A stretch of 50,920 nucleotides of DNA from Hyphomonadaceae bacterium (GCA_019753175.1 JAIELK010000021.1:1-50920); one strand, 5' to 3'; counted from the first letter of the stretch, positions 19,263 to 29,312 are shown. The notes: generated from the sequence alone by a model not told the origin. Program-made: numbers and translations.

Positions 19263-20465
19263 TTAGTGAGCACCCGGAAACAGCCTCGTTATGTCGTTCC
19301 AGGTTGCGAACAGAAACAGGCTCGCCATTACGGCGAGTCCAGCTCGATAAGCCCATTCCTGGGCCGCTGCAGGCAACGGCCGACCGCCCCTAACCGCCTC
19401 AATGGCGTAGAACAGAAGATGGCCGCCATCGAGGATCGGAATGGGCAACAAGTTGACGATGCCCACAGCAACAGAAAGCACTGCGGCCCAAAGCGCAAGC
19501 GCACGCAGCAGGCTGGCTGCTTTGGCGAGGAGATCATCTTCGACCCCGTCCAGCGCCATTGTTGCGATCTGACCCGATTGCGTGAAGATCCCGATCGGTC
19601 CGGCAATGTCACGGCCAGAATTATGCCCGGTGAAGATGCCGGCGACGTAGCTCGCTGTACTTGACACGATTGCCCACGTGTTCCGCGCGCCAACGCCGAG
19701 CGCCTCTATTGGCCCCACCGCTTCGACCGTGCGATCGCTGTCCAGCACGCCCAGACTCACACCGATGACGCCCACGCGCTCCACGCCCGACGGCGACGGC
19801 CGCTCGACCAAGCGGGGAGTCACCGTCACCGATCGCCTCTCGCCCGCATTCTCGACAGTGAGACTCAGGGCCTCATTCGGACTTGAAGACACGGTCGTGT
19901 GGAACGCACCCCAAGTAGCCACGCTTTGCTCATCGACGCGCAGGATGAGATCACCACTGCGCAATCCAGCTTCGCTGGCGGCCGAGTCTGTCTGTACGCC
20001 GCCGATGCGCGGCGACAAGCTCGCGTAGTCGGTCGTGTCACGACCCACGATGAATGCGATGAGCGCGAACGTGGCGATGGCGAAAACAAAGTTGGTGAGT
20101 GGCCCAGCCGCGACCGTAACCGCCCTTTTCCACAGCGGTTGCGCGCGGAAATGCCCTCGCTGACGCGCTTCTTCGTCGCTCAGCTCCCGGTGCTCCTCAG
20201 ACGCCGGCAATGTGCTGGAACCGTCGGTGTCATCGACCCAGGACACGAAGCCGCCAAGCGGAAGCCTTGAGATCTTCCAACGCGTGCCGTGCTTGTCCGT
20301 CCAACCGATCCACTCTGAGCCGAGGCCGATCGAGAAACTCTTGACCCGGATGCCGCACCAACGGCCAACGCGGAAGTGGCCGTATTCATGGACAAAGACA
20401 ACAACGCTGAGGACAAGGACAAAAGCGACAGCGGCTATCAGCAAATCCTGGATCGTACCCGCCAT
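19263..20465 (-). CDS. rseP: Site-2 protease RseP (M50 metalloprotease)
   Basis: 400 residues from the ATG at 20465, with a GGAAGGAAG-type ribosome-binding site. The first membrane segment contains the zinc motif HEYGH (His26, Glu27, His30). A PDZ domain lies in the middle (about 125-210). The second metal-binding segment LLPIPILDGGH is near the C-terminus. RseP cleaves anti-sigma factors and remnant signal peptides inside the membrane. The frame is open far upstream, but that extension overlaps dxr and is not used. Confidence 0.95.
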   Translation of the reverse strand: MAGTIQDLLIAAVAFVLVLSVVVFVHEYGHFRVGRWCGIRVKSFSIGLGSEWIGWTDKHGTRWKISRLPLGGFVSWVDDTDGSSTLPASEEHRELSDEEARQRGHFRAQPLWKRAVTVAAGPLTNFVFAIATFALIAFIVGRDTTDYASLSPRIGGVQTDSAASEAGLRSGDLILRVDEQSVATWGAFHTTVSSSPNEALSLTVENAGERRSVTVTPRLVERPSPSGVERVGVIGVSLGVLDSDRTVEAVGPIEALGVGARNTWAIVSSTASYVAGIFTGHNSGRDIAGPIGIFTQSGQIATMALDGVEDDLLAKAASLLRALALWAAVLSVAVGIVNLLPIPILDGGHLLFYAIEAVRGGRPLPAAAQEWAYRAGLAVMASLFLFATWNDITRLFPGAH

Positions 20466-20514
20466 CGACGCTTCCTTCCCCGGCGCTTTTGGGTGATTTC
20501 TGCGCGCGCCAGCC

Positions 20515-21696
20515 TTAGGCTGCCGCCAAGCTTCCTGCAATCCGTCGCGCGACGACCCTCGCGGCCTGATCCACCAGCGCCACCTCATCGAAGGATGTGG
20601 GCGATTTTGCGATTCGGCCGCCCTTATCCAGTTCGCCCAGGCTCGCCTCCACGGTCCGGCAGATGTCGAGAAACCCGAGTTGGCCATCCAGAAACGCTTG
20701 AACCGCCACTTCATTCGCAGCGGACAGAGCGGTGGTTGCAGCGGATCCACGGCTCAGGGCATCCCGGCACAAAGCCAGCGCTGGGAACCGCTCGGCGTCC
20801 GGTGTTTCGAACGTCAGAGCACCCAATCGGGCGAGGTCTAGACGCTGTGTTGCGACTTGGGCTCGATCTGGCCACGTCAAGGCGTAGGCGATCGGAATCC
20901 GCATGTCGGGCGCGCCCAGCTGCGCCAGGACGGAACCGTCGACATAATGGACAAAGCTGTGAACCACGCTCTCGGGATGCACGACAACGTCGATGCGCTC
21001 CCGGCTCAGTCCAAAAAGATATGCCGCTTCAATAACTTCCAGGCCCTTGTTCATCATTGTCGCGCTGTCGACCGAGATCTTGCGGCCCATATTCCAGCGT
21101 GGGTGCGCGCAGGCTTGTTCGGGGGTTGCTGAAGCCATCACCTCGGGTGCGGCGGTTCGAAAGGGGCCGCCTGACGCAGTCAAAGTCACCTTCTCTACCC
21201 GCTCCGGGTGTGTGAGCACCTGGAAAATGGCGTTGTGCTCGGAATCCACCGGCAACAGCTTGGCCCCGTGGCGCTCCGCCGCCTCCGTGAATAGCGGCCC
21301 GGCGCACACGAGGCACTCCTTGTTCGCCAGCGCCACGACTGCGCCGCGCCGCACCGCCGCCATGGTCGGCGCGAGGCCCGCGGCGCCCACGATCGCGGAC
21401 ATGACCCAATCGGCATTGGCCGCGGCCGCGCCTTCGAGCGCGGCCGCGCCCGCGCCAAGCTCAACACCCGTTCCAACGAGCGCAGATTTCGCGGCGCTGT
21501 AGAGCTTCGGGTCCGCGATTGCCGCCAGTCGCGGTCGAAGACGCAAACATGCATCCAGTAGAGCCGGGATGTTGGCGCCGGCCGTGACCGCCTCGACCTC
21601 GATGTCCGCGCCGCCGCTGCGGAGATCTTCGATGACCTGTATCGTCGACTGGCCGACCGAGCCAGTGACCCCGAGAATGGACACCCGGCGCTTCAC
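20515..21696 (-). CDS. dxr: 1-deoxy-D-xylulose-5-phosphate reductoisomerase
   Basis: 393 residues. It makes MEP from DXP with NADPH in the non-mevalonate isoprenoid pathway. The NADPH-binding GVTGSVGQST is at residues 9-18. ALANKECLVCAG, LPVDSEHNAIFQ (metal and substrate binding) and LTASGGPFR are diagnostic. The GTG start overlaps the cdsA stop (GTGA). The isoprenoid product feeds UppS, encoded two genes upstream in the same operon. Confidence 0.96.
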   Translation of the reverse strand: MKRRVSILGVTGSVGQSTIQVIEDLRSGGADIEVEAVTAGANIPALLDACLRLRPRLAAIADPKLYSAAKSALVGTGVELGAGAAALEGAAAANADWVMSAIVGAAGLAPTMAAVRRGAVVALANKECLVCAGPLFTEAAERHGAKLLPVDSEHNAIFQVLTHPERVEKVTLTASGGPFRTAAPEVMASATPEQACAHPRWNMGRKISVDSATMMNKGLEVIEAAYLFGLSRERIDVVVHPESVVHSFVHYVDGSVLAQLGAPDMRIPIAYALTWPDRAQVATQRLDLARLGALTFETPDAERFPALALCRDALSRGSAATTALSAANEVAVQAFLDGQLGFLDICRTVEASLGELDKGGRIAKSPTSFDEVALVDQAARVVARRIAGSLAAA

Positions 21697-22664
21697 AAAC
21701 CACTCCTGAACAACCAGGCGGTCGCAGCCGGCGCGAAGGCAAACGCCGCGCCCGCCAGCAATGTGGCGGCCATGAGGCTATCAATGCGATCCAGCACGCC
21801 GCCGTGGCCGGGGATGAGGCGGCTTGCATCCTTGACGCCAAAGCGGCGCTTCAGCAGAGACTCGAACAAATCGCCCATCAGACCCGTGAACCCGACGACA
21901 GCGCCGACACCGAACCATGCCATGGCGAGGTCGCCCGCGGGGTCGATCAAAGTGCCGCACACGCCGCCCGCCAGCGCGCCGGCTAAGGTGCCGGACACAA
22001 TTCCCGACCAAGTCTTGTTCGGTGAGAGTTGACGCGAAATCCGCGCGCCCCCCACCAGCTTTCCGCCAAAATAGGCGAAGATGTCTGCGGCCCAGATGAT
22101 GGCGAACAGGGCGAGGATCGTCCCTAGCCCTTCGGGCCCTCGATCCCGCAACCAGAGAAAGACCGCCGCCGGCAGTCCTATGTACAGCGCGCCGGCGACC
22201 GTCTCGAACGCGTCGCGGGCGTTCCCCCGGCGCACACCAGAGGCCGCTGCACAAACGGCGAGCCAAGCGACACCGTAGCCGAGGTTGTCCCAGCTGCTGA
22301 AGAGCACGGCGCCCAGAGCGCCAGCCAGCGTGAACCCGAAGGCAGGCATCAGCGCAGCGGGTTCGCTCATCCGCGCCCACTCATAACTCATGGCGACCAC
22401 AGCGGCGCCGCAAGCTGCCGCGAGCGCCGGCCCGCCGAACCAAGCGGCCGTGACGCCAATCAAGGCGAGCGCGAGGCCCGACGCCGTCCGCGCGCCTAGC
22501 TCCGACCAGTCGCCGCGTTCCTCGGCGCCGGCGAGAGGATTAGGTTCGTTGCGGATCTGCTCCCCCGAAGCGGCGCTCGCGCGTCTTGTACACTTCGATC
22601 GCTGCTTCAAGGTCGTCCTTGTCGAAGTCGGGCCACAGCACGTCGGTGAAGACAAGTTCGGCAT
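21693..22664 (-). CDS. cdsA: Phosphatidate cytidylyltransferase (CDP-DAG synthase)
   Basis: Polytopic membrane enzyme with the CdsA signature near the C-terminus (GDLFESLLKRRFGVKD, then PGHGGVLDRIDSL, which binds metal). It makes CDP-diacylglycerol from phosphatidate and CTP for phospholipid synthesis. The start is unclear: the ATG at 22664 gives 323 residues but overlaps uppS by 125 bases, and a TTG at 22610 is the next candidate. No ATG lies between the uppS stop and the first membrane segment, so some overlap with uppS seems unavoidable. The family is certain; the first 30-50 residues are not. Confidence 0.92.
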   Translation of the reverse strand: MPNLSSPTCCGPTSTRTTLKQRSKCTRRASAASGEQIRNEPNPLAGAEERGDWSELGARTASGLALALIGVTAAWFGGPALAAACGAAVVAMSYEWARMSEPAALMPAFGFTLAGALGAVLFSSWDNLGYGVAWLAVCAAASGVRRGNARDAFETVAGALYIGLPAAVFLWLRDRGPEGLGTILALFAIIWAADIFAYFGGKLVGGARISRQLSPNKTWSGIVSGTLAGALAGGVCGTLIDPAGDLAMAWFGVGAVVGFTGLMGDLFESLLKRRFGVKDASRLIPGHGGVLDRIDSLMAATLLAGAAFAFAPAATAWLFRSGL

Positions 22665-23280
22665 AGGCGGACTGCCACAGCATGAAGTTGGAGAGACGAT
22701 TTTCCCCGGACGTTCGAATCAGCATGTCCGGCGGCGGCAGCTCCGCCGTATCGAGGTAGGATTCAAACCGTTCTATGGTCACATCTTCCGGCATCAGCTT
22801 ACCAGCGGCGATGTCTTCTGCTACGCGCCGCGCCGCGCGGGCGATCTCGTCTTGACCGCCATAATTGAATGCGATCGTGAGGTTGGACCGGGTGTTGTGG
22901 CGTGTTCTCGATTCTGCAGTGGTTATGATGTCGGCAATGTCGCTTTGAAGCCCTTTGCGCTCGCCGATGATCCGCACCCGCACGCCTTCGTCCACCAGCC
23001 GGTCGAGGTCGCGCGCCACATAGCGCCGCAACAAATCAAACAAAGCGTTCACTTCCTCCACCGGCCGGCGCCAATTTTCGGTCGAAAAACCGAAAACCGT
23101 CAAATACTCGACACCCAGCTCTCCGACTGCCTCCACGGTGCGCCGCAGCGCCTCCACACCCTCAGCATGTCCGAACGTACGCGGCCGTGAACGCTGCCGC
23201 GCCCAGCGTCCGTTGCCATCCATGATAATGGCGATGTGGCGCGGCGGCGCGCCAGACACAGGAGGCAAGGGGTCAGCCAT
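22540..23280 (-). CDS. uppS: Isoprenyl transferase (undecaprenyl diphosphate synthase)
   Basis: 246 residues from the ATG at 23280; a TTG at 23298 that overlaps the frr stop is the alternative (252 residues). It adds isoprene units in cis to farnesyl diphosphate, making the lipid carrier for cell-wall and LPS sugars. IAIIMDGNGRWA holds the catalytic Asp, FGFSTENW the second conserved block, and RTSGENRLSNFMLWQ the C-terminal signature. Confidence 0.95.
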   Translation of the reverse strand: MADPLPPVSGAPPRHIAIIMDGNGRWARQRSRPRTFGHAEGVEALRRTVEAVGELGVEYLTVFGFSTENWRRPVEEVNALFDLLRRYVARDLDRLVDEGVRVRIIGERKGLQSDIADIITTAESRTRHNTRSNLTIAFNYGGQDEIARAARRVAEDIAAGKLMPEDVTIERFESYLDTAELPPPDMLIRTSGENRLSNFMLWQSAYAELVFTDVLWPDFDKDDLEAAIEVYKTRERRFGGADPQRT

Positions 23281-23294
23281 TAGCTCAGCGGCGC

Positions 23295-23861
23295 TCAAAC
23301 CTGGGTGATTTCTTCTTCCTTGTGCCGTAGCGTGTCGTCGATCTTGCGGATGTGCTCGTCCGTAGTCTTCTGAACGTCGCCGCCGAGCCTTTTGTGCTCG
23401 TCTTCAGAAATAGCGTGCTCTTTCTCCAGCTTCTTGAGGTGGTCCATTGCGTCGCGGCGGACGTTGCGTACGGCGACACGCGCTTGCTCAGCGTATTTCG
23501 CCGCGATCTTTGCCAGTTCTTGTCGGCGTTCCCCCGTCAACGGTGGGATCGGAATGCGGAGAGTTTGACCATCTACGATGGGGTTAAGGCCCAGATTGGC
23601 CGCGCGGATCGCCTTGTCGACGGCCGAAACAACGGTCTTGTCCCACACCTGCACCGAGATCATCCTCGGCTCAGGAACGGTCACAGTCGCCACCTGGTTA
23701 AGTGGCGAGACTGTGCCATAGGCCTCGACGGTGATAGGGTCGAGCAGCGTGGGCGACGCGCGGCCCGTGCGGAGACCGCCAAATTCGTGCTGCAGCGCCG
23801 TCAAGGCCCCGTCCATACGGCGCTTGTAATCATCGATCTTGAATGGAGCAGGCTGAGCCAT
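23295..23861 (-). CDS. frr: Ribosome recycling factor
   Basis: 188 residues, full length. With EF-G it splits the post-termination ribosome. The [11 protein letters not shown] and [12 protein letters not shown] segments are diagnostic of the three-helix and alpha/beta domains. An AGGAACGAAG ribosome-binding site precedes the ATG, which lies 10 bases after the pyrH stop. The pyrH-frr pairing is nearly universal. Confidence 0.96.
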   Translation of the reverse strand: MAQPAPFKIDDYKRRMDGALTALQHEFGGLRTGRASPTLLDPITVEAYGTVSPLNQVATVTVPEPRMISVQVWDKTVVSAVDKAIRAANLGLNPIVDGQTLRIPIPPLTGERRQELAKIAAKYAEQARVAVRNVRRDAMDHLKKLEKEHAISEDEHKRLGGDVQKTTDEHIRKIDDTLRHKEEEITQV

Positions 23862-23871
23862 GGCTTCGTTC

Positions 23872-24615
23872 CTAGTCGCTTATGGTTGTGCATACCCCGC
23901 GCCCCGCCAGCACATCGGCGAGGCCGCCGCGCGTGTGAATGGAAAACACGACGATGGGAATCCCGTTATCGCGCATCAGACTGATGGCGGAGGCGTCCAT
24001 CACTTTGAGGTCGCGCGCCAGCACCTCATGGTAACTGAGCCTGTCATAACGCGTTGCCTTGGGATCGCTCTTGGGGTCAGCGCTGTAGACGCCGTCCACC
24101 TGCGTGCCCTTGAGCAACGCATCGCAGCCCATCTCCGCGGCGCGCAAGGCCGCCGCTGTGTCTGTCGTGAAGAATGGATTGCCGGTGCCCGCGGCGAAGA
24201 TGACGATGCGCCGCTTTTCCATGTGCCGGATTGCGCGCCGACGGATGTAGGGCTCGCAAACCGTGACCATGGGTATCGCCGACAGCACACGCGCGTGACC
24301 GCCTATGGCCTCGATGGCGTTCTGCATCGCGAGCGCGTTCATCACCGTTGCCAGCATGCCCATGTAATCGGCGCTAGCGCGTTCCATGCCCTTGGCGGCG
24401 CCCTGCATGCCGCGGAAGATGTTGCCGCCACCGATGACGAGACACATTTCCGTCCCGTTTTTCACCGCGTCGAGCACTTCTTGTGCGATCCGCTCGCACA
24501 CCGTCTGGTCGATGCCGTATTGGCCATCCCCCATGAGCGCTTCGCCCGAAATCTTGAGCAGCACCCGCTTATAGACGAGTTTGGCGGGATCCGGGCGGTG
24601 TTCGGCGAGGCTCAT
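23872..24615 (-). CDS. pyrH: Uridylate kinase (UMP kinase)
   Basis: 247 residues of the amino-acid-kinase fold. It phosphorylates UMP to UDP in pyrimidine synthesis. KISGEALMG near the N-terminus and GGGNIFRG bind phosphate, and [17 protein letters not shown] is the family signature. It is the first gene downstream of the terminator after tsf, so it probably has its own promoter between 24616 and 24662. Confidence 0.96.
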   Translation of the reverse strand: MSLAEHRPDPAKLVYKRVLLKISGEALMGDGQYGIDQTVCERIAQEVLDAVKNGTEMCLVIGGGNIFRGMQGAAKGMERASADYMGMLATVMNALAMQNAIEAIGGHARVLSAIPMVTVCEPYIRRRAIRHMEKRRIVIFAAGTGNPFFTTDTAAALRAAEMGCDALLKGTQVDGVYSADPKSDPKATRYDRLSYHEVLARDLKVMDASAISLMRDNGIPIVVFSIHTRGGLADVLAGRGVCTTISD

Positions 24616-24662
24616 AGCCGAACCTATAGACTAGGCCTGCGCTGCAAGTCACCGCTGCGCCT

Positions 24663-24697
24663 AAGAAAAGGGCGCGGAACCCAGCGGCTCCGCGCCC
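24663..24697 (-). terminator. Intrinsic terminator after tsf
   Basis: On the minus strand a perfect 9-bp stem (GGGCGCGGA/TCCGCGCCC, 10-base loop) is followed directly by TTTTCTT. It lies 23 bases after the tsf stop and 47 bases before the pyrH start. It should end most rpsB-tsf transcripts and separate that pair from pyrH-frr. Confidence 0.85.
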
Positions 24698-24719
24698 AAA
24701 CCACGAGCGAGGACGGTTC

Positions 24720-25658
24720 TCAGTCCGTCTTGGTCATCGCCGCCACTTCGGCGGCAAAGTTGTCAGCCTTCTTTTCCACACCCTCGCCGACCGCAAAGCG
24801 GACGAAACCCTTGATCGTGATCGATGCGCCAGCTGCCTTTGCGGCTTCGGCGACCGCCGCCTCCACCGACTGGTCCGGATTAAGTACAAATGCTTGCTTC
24901 AGCAGGACTGACTCCTCGAAGAATTTCCGCATCCGGCCTTCGATCATCTTGTCGAGCACTTGCTGGGGCTTGCCCTGGGCCTTGGGGTCTTCCTTCAGCT
25001 GCTCCAGCAAGACCGTCTTCTCGCGCTCAACCCGTTCGGGGGGGATCTCAGACTCATTCAGCGCCAACGGATTGGCGGATGCGATATGCATGGCCACCTT
25101 CTTGCCGAAGCTCTCGATAGCGGCTTTGTCCCCTTTGGACTCAAGCGCCACCAGCACAGCGATGCGGCCAAGGTGATCGGCGCCATCGACCTTGGAGTGC
25201 ACGTAGGCGGCAATAGCGCCTTCCTGCACCGCCAGCTTCGCCGAACGACGCAGCGTGATGTTTTCGCCTATCGTCGCGATCAGCTGCGTAACAGCATCCG
25301 ACACCTTCTGGCCTTGGTGGGCGGCGTTGAGCAACGCATCGTGACCGTCGGCGGCCATCGCGATTTTCGCAAAATCGCCTGCCGCCTTCTGGAAGTCCGC
25401 GTTGCGCGCCACAAAGTCGGTCTCCGAGTTCAGCTCGATGACCGCACCGTGGTCGACCCCGAGCGCGATAGCGACAATGCCTTCCGCGGCCGCGCGGTCC
25501 GCCTTCTTGGCGGCTTTCGACAGCCCCTTCGCCCGCAACCAGTCAACCGCAGCCTCCAGATCGCCTTTGGTCTCTTCAAGCGCCTTCTTGCAATCCATCA
25601 TGCCGACGCCAGTCTTCTCGCGCAGGTCCTTGACCAGCGCAGCGGTGATTTCCGCCAT
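24720..25658 (-). CDS. tsf: Translation elongation factor Ts
   Basis: 312 residues from the ATG at 25658, with an AAGGAG ribosome-binding site; a GTG two codons upstream is less likely. EF-Ts recycles EF-Tu by nucleotide exchange. The N-terminal UBA-like domain contains [16 protein letters not shown], the classic signature. The core dimerisation region follows to the C-terminus. It is paired with rpsB, and a strong terminator closes the pair. Confidence 0.97.
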   Translation of the reverse strand: MAEITAALVKDLREKTGVGMMDCKKALEETKGDLEAAVDWLRAKGLSKAAKKADRAAAEGIVAIALGVDHGAVIELNSETDFVARNADFQKAAGDFAKIAMAADGHDALLNAAHQGQKVSDAVTQLIATIGENITLRRSAKLAVQEGAIAAYVHSKVDGADHLGRIAVLVALESKGDKAAIESFGKKVAMHIASANPLALNESEIPPERVEREKTVLLEQLKEDPKAQGKPQQVLDKMIEGRMRKFFEESVLLKQAFVLNPDQSVEAAVAEAAKAAGASITIKGFVRFAVGEGVEKKADNFAAEVAAMTKTD

Positions 25659-25687
25659 TTTCACACTCCTTCGCGTATTTGTTCGCG

Positions 25688-26500
25688 TCAGTAATTCGCG
25701 CCCGTCGGCCCATCGATCGGGCTTTCGACCGGCGTTGGCGCTGGCGCCTCGCGCACGACCGGCTCAGCCGGGGGGCGCGCCGATGCGCCGATGTCCACAC
25801 CGCCCCGGATTTGGCTCTCAGTCAGGCCATCCAGCACAGCGTCGGCAATCAGGTCGCAATACAGCTGGATCGCGCGCGCTGCGTCATCGTTCCCGGGGAT
25901 CGGGTAGGTGACTTCGTCCGGATCGCAGTTGGAATCGACCACGGCCACGACCGGGATTCCGAGCTTCCTCGCCTCCTTGATCGCGATCGCTTCCTTGTTG
26001 GTGTCGATCACAAACATCAGGTCCGGCGTGCCGCCCATCGCCGCAATCCCACCCAATGAGCGGTCGAGCTTGTCGCGCTCACGGGTGAGGTTCAGCACTT
26101 CCTTTTTGGTCAAGCCGACCGCGCCGCCATTGGCGATCGCGTCCAACTCGCGCAGGCGCTGAATCGACTTCGACACCGTCTGCCAATTGGTCAGCGTGCC
26201 GCCCAACCACCGCGAGTTGACGAAATACTGAGCGCAGCGCTGCGCCGCCGCCTTCACATGCTCGGCCGCCTGACGCTTGGTGCCCACAAACAAGATGCGA
26301 CCGCCACCCGCGGCGACTTCGCGCACTTTCAGCAGAGCTTGGTGCAGTAGCGGCACCGTCTGCGACAGATCGAGGATATGGATATTGGACTTCGAGCCGA
26401 AGATGTATCGATCCATCTTCGGGTTCCAACGGTGGGTCTGGTGACCGAAATGCGCGCCAGCTTCCAAGAGCTGACGCATGCTGAACTCAGGCAGCGCCAT
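25688..26500 (-). CDS. rpsB: 30S ribosomal protein S2
   Basis: 270 residues from the ATG at 26500, preceded by a strong GGAGAAGGAAG site. The frame is open further upstream, but that extension is leader. [24 protein letters not shown] and the [12 protein letters not shown] segment are diagnostic. The C-terminal tail (about 30 residues, rich in Pro, Ala and Glu) extends beyond the E. coli protein, as in many Alphaproteobacteria. Confidence 0.97.
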   Translation of the reverse strand: MALPEFSMRQLLEAGAHFGHQTHRWNPKMDRYIFGSKSNIHILDLSQTVPLLHQALLKVREVAAGGGRILFVGTKRQAAEHVKAAAQRCAQYFVNSRWLGGTLTNWQTVSKSIQRLRELDAIANGGAVGLTKKEVLNLTRERDKLDRSLGGIAAMGGTPDLMFVIDTNKEAIAIKEARKLGIPVVAVVDSNCDPDEVTYPIPGNDDAARAIQLYCDLIADAVLDGLTESQIRGGVDIGASARPPAEPVVREAPAPTPVESPIDGPTGANY

Positions 26501-26646
26501 GTTATCTTCCTTCTCCGGTTTGCCGCCGCGGAAGAACCCAGGATCACCTGGACCGGATGGTGGAGACAGCCGCTTTTGGACCGCTCCGCCGCTCCCGCGT
26601 GCGAAATGAGCGCGCGATATAGGCGGCGGACACCCGCCGCGCAAGC
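26501..26646 (-). promoter_or_regulatory. rpsB leader/promoter region
   Basis: The 146 bases between the hemN stop and the rpsB start contain a perfect 7-bp hairpin (26623-26640, GCGGCGG/CCGCCGC, 4-base loop) just after hemN. On the minus strand it is followed by CTATAT rather than a T-run, so it is a poor terminator. The rest is GC-rich. rpsB leaders often mediate S2 autoregulation, but I recognise no specific motif here. Confidence 0.3.
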
Positions 26647-27978
26647 CTAGACCGCCCGCGAGTGCCTGGCTGCACCCACGCTACGGTAGGCGTCGAAGGC
26701 CTGCGCCACGAGGCGGGCAAGGGGACGAGCCTCGTGAGGGATCGTCAGGACGTTTCCCTCAATCTCGACCAGTCCGGCGCTCGCCAATGGCGAGAGTTCG
26801 AGGAGTTGGGGTTTGAATGCTTCGAGGCCCCCGAACGGTCCTAAATCCAAGCGGAAGTCGCACAGCAGCCGCATGATCAGCTCACGACGGCGACGATCTT
26901 CGGCCGTGAGGGCGAACCCGCGCTTCGTGGCGAAGCCACCCGAGGTCACGGCGCCGCGCCACGCACCCACTTCGGGTTCATTCTGCGCGTAGCCCTGAGG
27001 CAGCGTAGAGACAGCCGACGGTCCCAAGCCCACCAACGCGTCGCACTGCTCCTCAACAAAACCCTGGAAGTTGCGCGTCAGCGCGCCGGTCTTGGCCGCG
27101 ACCGCGATCGGATCGGTCGGGAGCGCGAAGTGATCGTAGCCGATTGCGACATAACCGGCTTCAAAGAGGGTCTCACGGATCGTGTCGGCGAGGTCATACC
27201 GTGCCGCCGTACCGGGCAGTTCAGCTTCGTTCATCAGCCTCTGACGGGCCTTGAACCACGGCACGTGAGCGTAGCCGAACACCGATAGGCGCGCTGGCCT
27301 GAGCGACGCCGCGCGCTCTGCCGTGCGCCTCACGGTTTCGCGCGTCTGCTGCGGTAGACCATACATCAGATCGAAGGAGAGGTCCTCGATCCCCGCCGCG
27401 CGCAGAATCGCCGCCGCGTCGGCGACCACCTCAAAGGGCTGAACCCGGCCGATACTCGCTTGAACGCCCGGATCAAGGTCCTGCACCCCGAGCGACGCTC
27501 GATTCACACCTACGTCCGCAAAGACCTCGGCATGCGCCGCCGTCATCAAGCGCGGATCGATCTCGACTGCATGGCGCTGCAATGAGGTCAGGTCGAAGCG
27601 CTCGCCAAGCCTCCTGATGATCGCGCAAAAGCGCGCGGGCGAGAGGATGTTGGGGGTGCCGCCTCCCCAGTGAATCTCTCCGATACGCCGCGCTGGCGTG
27701 GCGCCTCCGACCAGGTCTATCTCGCAAAGCAGCGTGTCGACAAACTCGGCAAGCGGCCCATCGCGCTTCGCGGCGAGGGCGTGGCAGCCGCAGTACCAAC
27801 ACATCTGCTTGCAATAGGGCGTGTGCAAATAGACCGAAAGCAACGCGTCCGACGCAAGCTCGCCGAGCCAGGCTCTGAAAGTCGCGCTGTTGACAGACGG
27901 GTTAAAATGCGGGGCCGTCGGATAACTCGTGTATCGAGGCGTGCTCTGTTCCGCGAATTCGAGCCAAGACGGTCGCAT
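26647..27978 (-). CDS. hemN: Oxygen-independent coproporphyrinogen III oxidase
   Basis: 443 residues, a radical-SAM enzyme of the true HemN type. The iron-sulfur cysteines are in [10 protein letters not shown], and GGGTPN binds SAM. The [11 protein letters not shown]-terminus distinguishes HemN from the HemW-like group. It makes protoporphyrinogen IX without oxygen. The FNR/FixK-type box 35 bases upstream (28013-28026) suggests induction at low oxygen. Confidence 0.92.
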   Translation of the reverse strand: MRPSWLEFAEQSTPRYTSYPTAPHFNPSVNSATFRAWLGELASDALLSVYLHTPYCKQMCWYCGCHALAAKRDGPLAEFVDTLLCEIDLVGGATPARRIGEIHWGGGTPNILSPARFCAIIRRLGERFDLTSLQRHAVEIDPRLMTAAHAEVFADVGVNRASLGVQDLDPGVQASIGRVQPFEVVADAAAILRAAGIEDLSFDLMYGLPQQTRETVRRTAERAASLRPARLSVFGYAHVPWFKARQRLMNEAELPGTAARYDLADTIRETLFEAGYVAIGYDHFALPTDPIAVAAKTGALTRNFQGFVEEQCDALVGLGPSAVSTLPQGYAQNEPEVGAWRGAVTSGGFATKRGFALTAEDRRRRELIMRLLCDFRLDLGPFGGLEAFKPQLLELSPLASAGLVEIEGNVLTIPHEARPLARLVAQAFDAYRSVGAARHSRAV

Positions 27979-28012
27979 GATCGCTGGCGTGCACGACTAA
28001 CCGCGCGGAACA

Positions 28013-28026
28013 TTGATCGACCTCAA
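28013..28026. promoter_or_regulatory. FNR/FixK-type box upstream of hemN
   Basis: TTGATCGACCTCAA matches the FNR/FixK consensus TTGAT-N4-ATCAA at 9 of 10 fixed positions. It lies 35-48 bases before the hemN start, inside the short gap after the DUF1178 gene, where an activator site for hemN would be expected. Confidence 0.65.
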
Positions 28027-28056
28027 GCCGCCACCCCATTCCAGGGCGGCCCGCCC

Positions 28057-28485
28057 CTAGTTTAGCCTCTTGGGCGGCGTCGCCGGCGCGAGCTCTGGCG
28101 GCAAAGGCGAAGCCGGTATTCCCTCTTCGGCGAGTTCTCGCGCCTCCTCCGGGGTCGCTTCGCCCCAGATGGCGCGCTCATCGCTTTCGCCAGAGTGCAT
28201 CCTCCGCGCCTCGTCAGCGAACCTGTCGCCGACATAATCGAAATTGTCCTTGATGTGCTCGCGCACCTTTGCCGCCATTGCCATCGCCACAGCCCGCTCA
28301 GCGCGTGCATCCTTCGCCCGACCGGTCACCACGGCCGGCGCCATCGGCGCTTTCTCAATGTGCGTTGAGCCGCAATGCGGACACTCGACCAACCCAGCCT
28401 CGGCCTGCTTGTCGTAGTCGGCAATGGATCCGAACCAAGCCTCAAACTGATCGCCGTTAGCACACCGAAGTTCGTAACGGATCAT
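28057..28485 (-). CDS. DUF1178 family protein
   Basis: 142 residues from the ATG at 28485, which overlaps the nitrilase stop (ATGA). The N-terminus MIRYELRCANGDQFEAWF and a CPHCGS zinc-binding-like pair are typical of DUF1178. The middle is helical and the tail rich in Pro and Glu. The function is unknown. It sits in a cluster with a nitrilase and a glutaredoxin, which hints at thiol metabolism, but that is inference. Confidence 0.88.
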   Translation of the reverse strand: MIRYELRCANGDQFEAWFGSIADYDKQAEAGLVECPHCGSTHIEKAPMAPAVVTGRAKDARAERAVAMAMAAKVREHIKDNFDYVGDRFADEARRMHSGESDERAIWGEATPEEARELAEEGIPASPLPPELAPATPPKRLN

Positions 28486-29312
28486 GGGCCCACGAACTCC
28501 CGGCCGCCCGCCCAAGCGGGAATCTTGGCGCGCGCCTCGGCAACCTGATCCAGATCCAGATCAGCCACCAGTACGCCCGGCATGTCGTGATCGAGCTTTG
28601 CCCTCACGCGTCCCCATGGGTCGACAATCGTCGAATGGCCCCAGGTCGCGCGTCCGTCCTCGTGCAAACCTCCTTGCGCCGGAGCGATAACGAAAGCGCC
28701 GGTCTCGATGGCTCGAGCGCGCAACAGTGTCTCCCAGTGCGCCTGCCCCGTTGGCACTGTGAAAGCCGCTGGTGTGACGATGATGTCCGCGCCCGCCTTT
28801 GCGTAGGCTGCATAAAGCGCCGCGAACCTCAGATCGTAGCAAATGGTCAACCCGATCTTTGCGTTCATCGGGCCTGCAACCATCACGGCTTCCGTACCCG
28901 GCTCTACCGCTTCGCTTTCGCGATAGGTTTCGCCGCCACCCAACGTGACGTCGAACATGTTGATCTTGTCGTAACGCGCCGCCACGTTGCCGTCTGGCGT
29001 GTAGAGAAACGAACGGTTGAACACCGTGCCGCGCCCGGTGGCAATCGCCGCGGAGCCAAGCAGCAGCCACACGCCACACTCCTGCGCGATGCGCGCCCAA
29101 GCCGCGAGTTCTGCGTCACCCTTTTCCGGCCCAGCCGCGGCCAAAGAGCGTTCACGGTTGCGATCGAGCCGGTAGGTGTTCTCCGGCGTTGCGATGAAAC
29201 GCGCACCGGCTGTCGCAGCCTCTCGGATAAAGGGCAAAGCGTGCTCACGGTTCGCTGCAGGATCGATCCCGCACCGCAATTGGACAGCCGCGACCCGCAG
29301 CATTCGCATCAC
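28482..29312 (-). CDS. Carbon-nitrogen hydrolase (nitrilase superfamily, Nit1-like)
   Basis: 276 residues. The catalytic triad is visible: Glu44 (TPENTY), Lys116 (YDKINMFD) and Cys158 (ICYDLRF). The sequence style, with HYDKIN/MFDV-like and RFAALY segments, resembles the Nit1 branch, whose members hydrolyse deaminated glutathione. The gene overlaps grxC upstream and the DUF1178 gene downstream by 4 bases each, so all three are co-translated. A glutathione-repair role fits the glutaredoxin neighbour, but other omega-amidases cannot be excluded. Confidence 0.88.
   Translation of the reverse strand: MMRMLRVAAVQLRCGIDPAANREHALPFIREAATAGARFIATPENTYRLDRNRERSLAAAGPEKGDAELAAWARIAQECGVWLLLGSAAIATGRGTVFNRSFLYTPDGNVAARYDKINMFDVTLGGGETYRESEAVEPGTEAVMVAGPMNAKIGLTICYDLRFAALYAAYAKAGADIIVTPAAFTVPTGQAHWETLLRARAIETGAFVIAPAQGGLHEDGRATWGHSTIVDPWGRVRAKLDHDMPGVLVADLDLDQVAEARAKIPAWAGGREFVGP

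Noticed and set aside
28044-28056. Terminator after the DUF1178 gene
   Set aside because: The GGGCG/CGCCC dyad is only 5 bp with a 3-base loop and no T-run on the minus strand.
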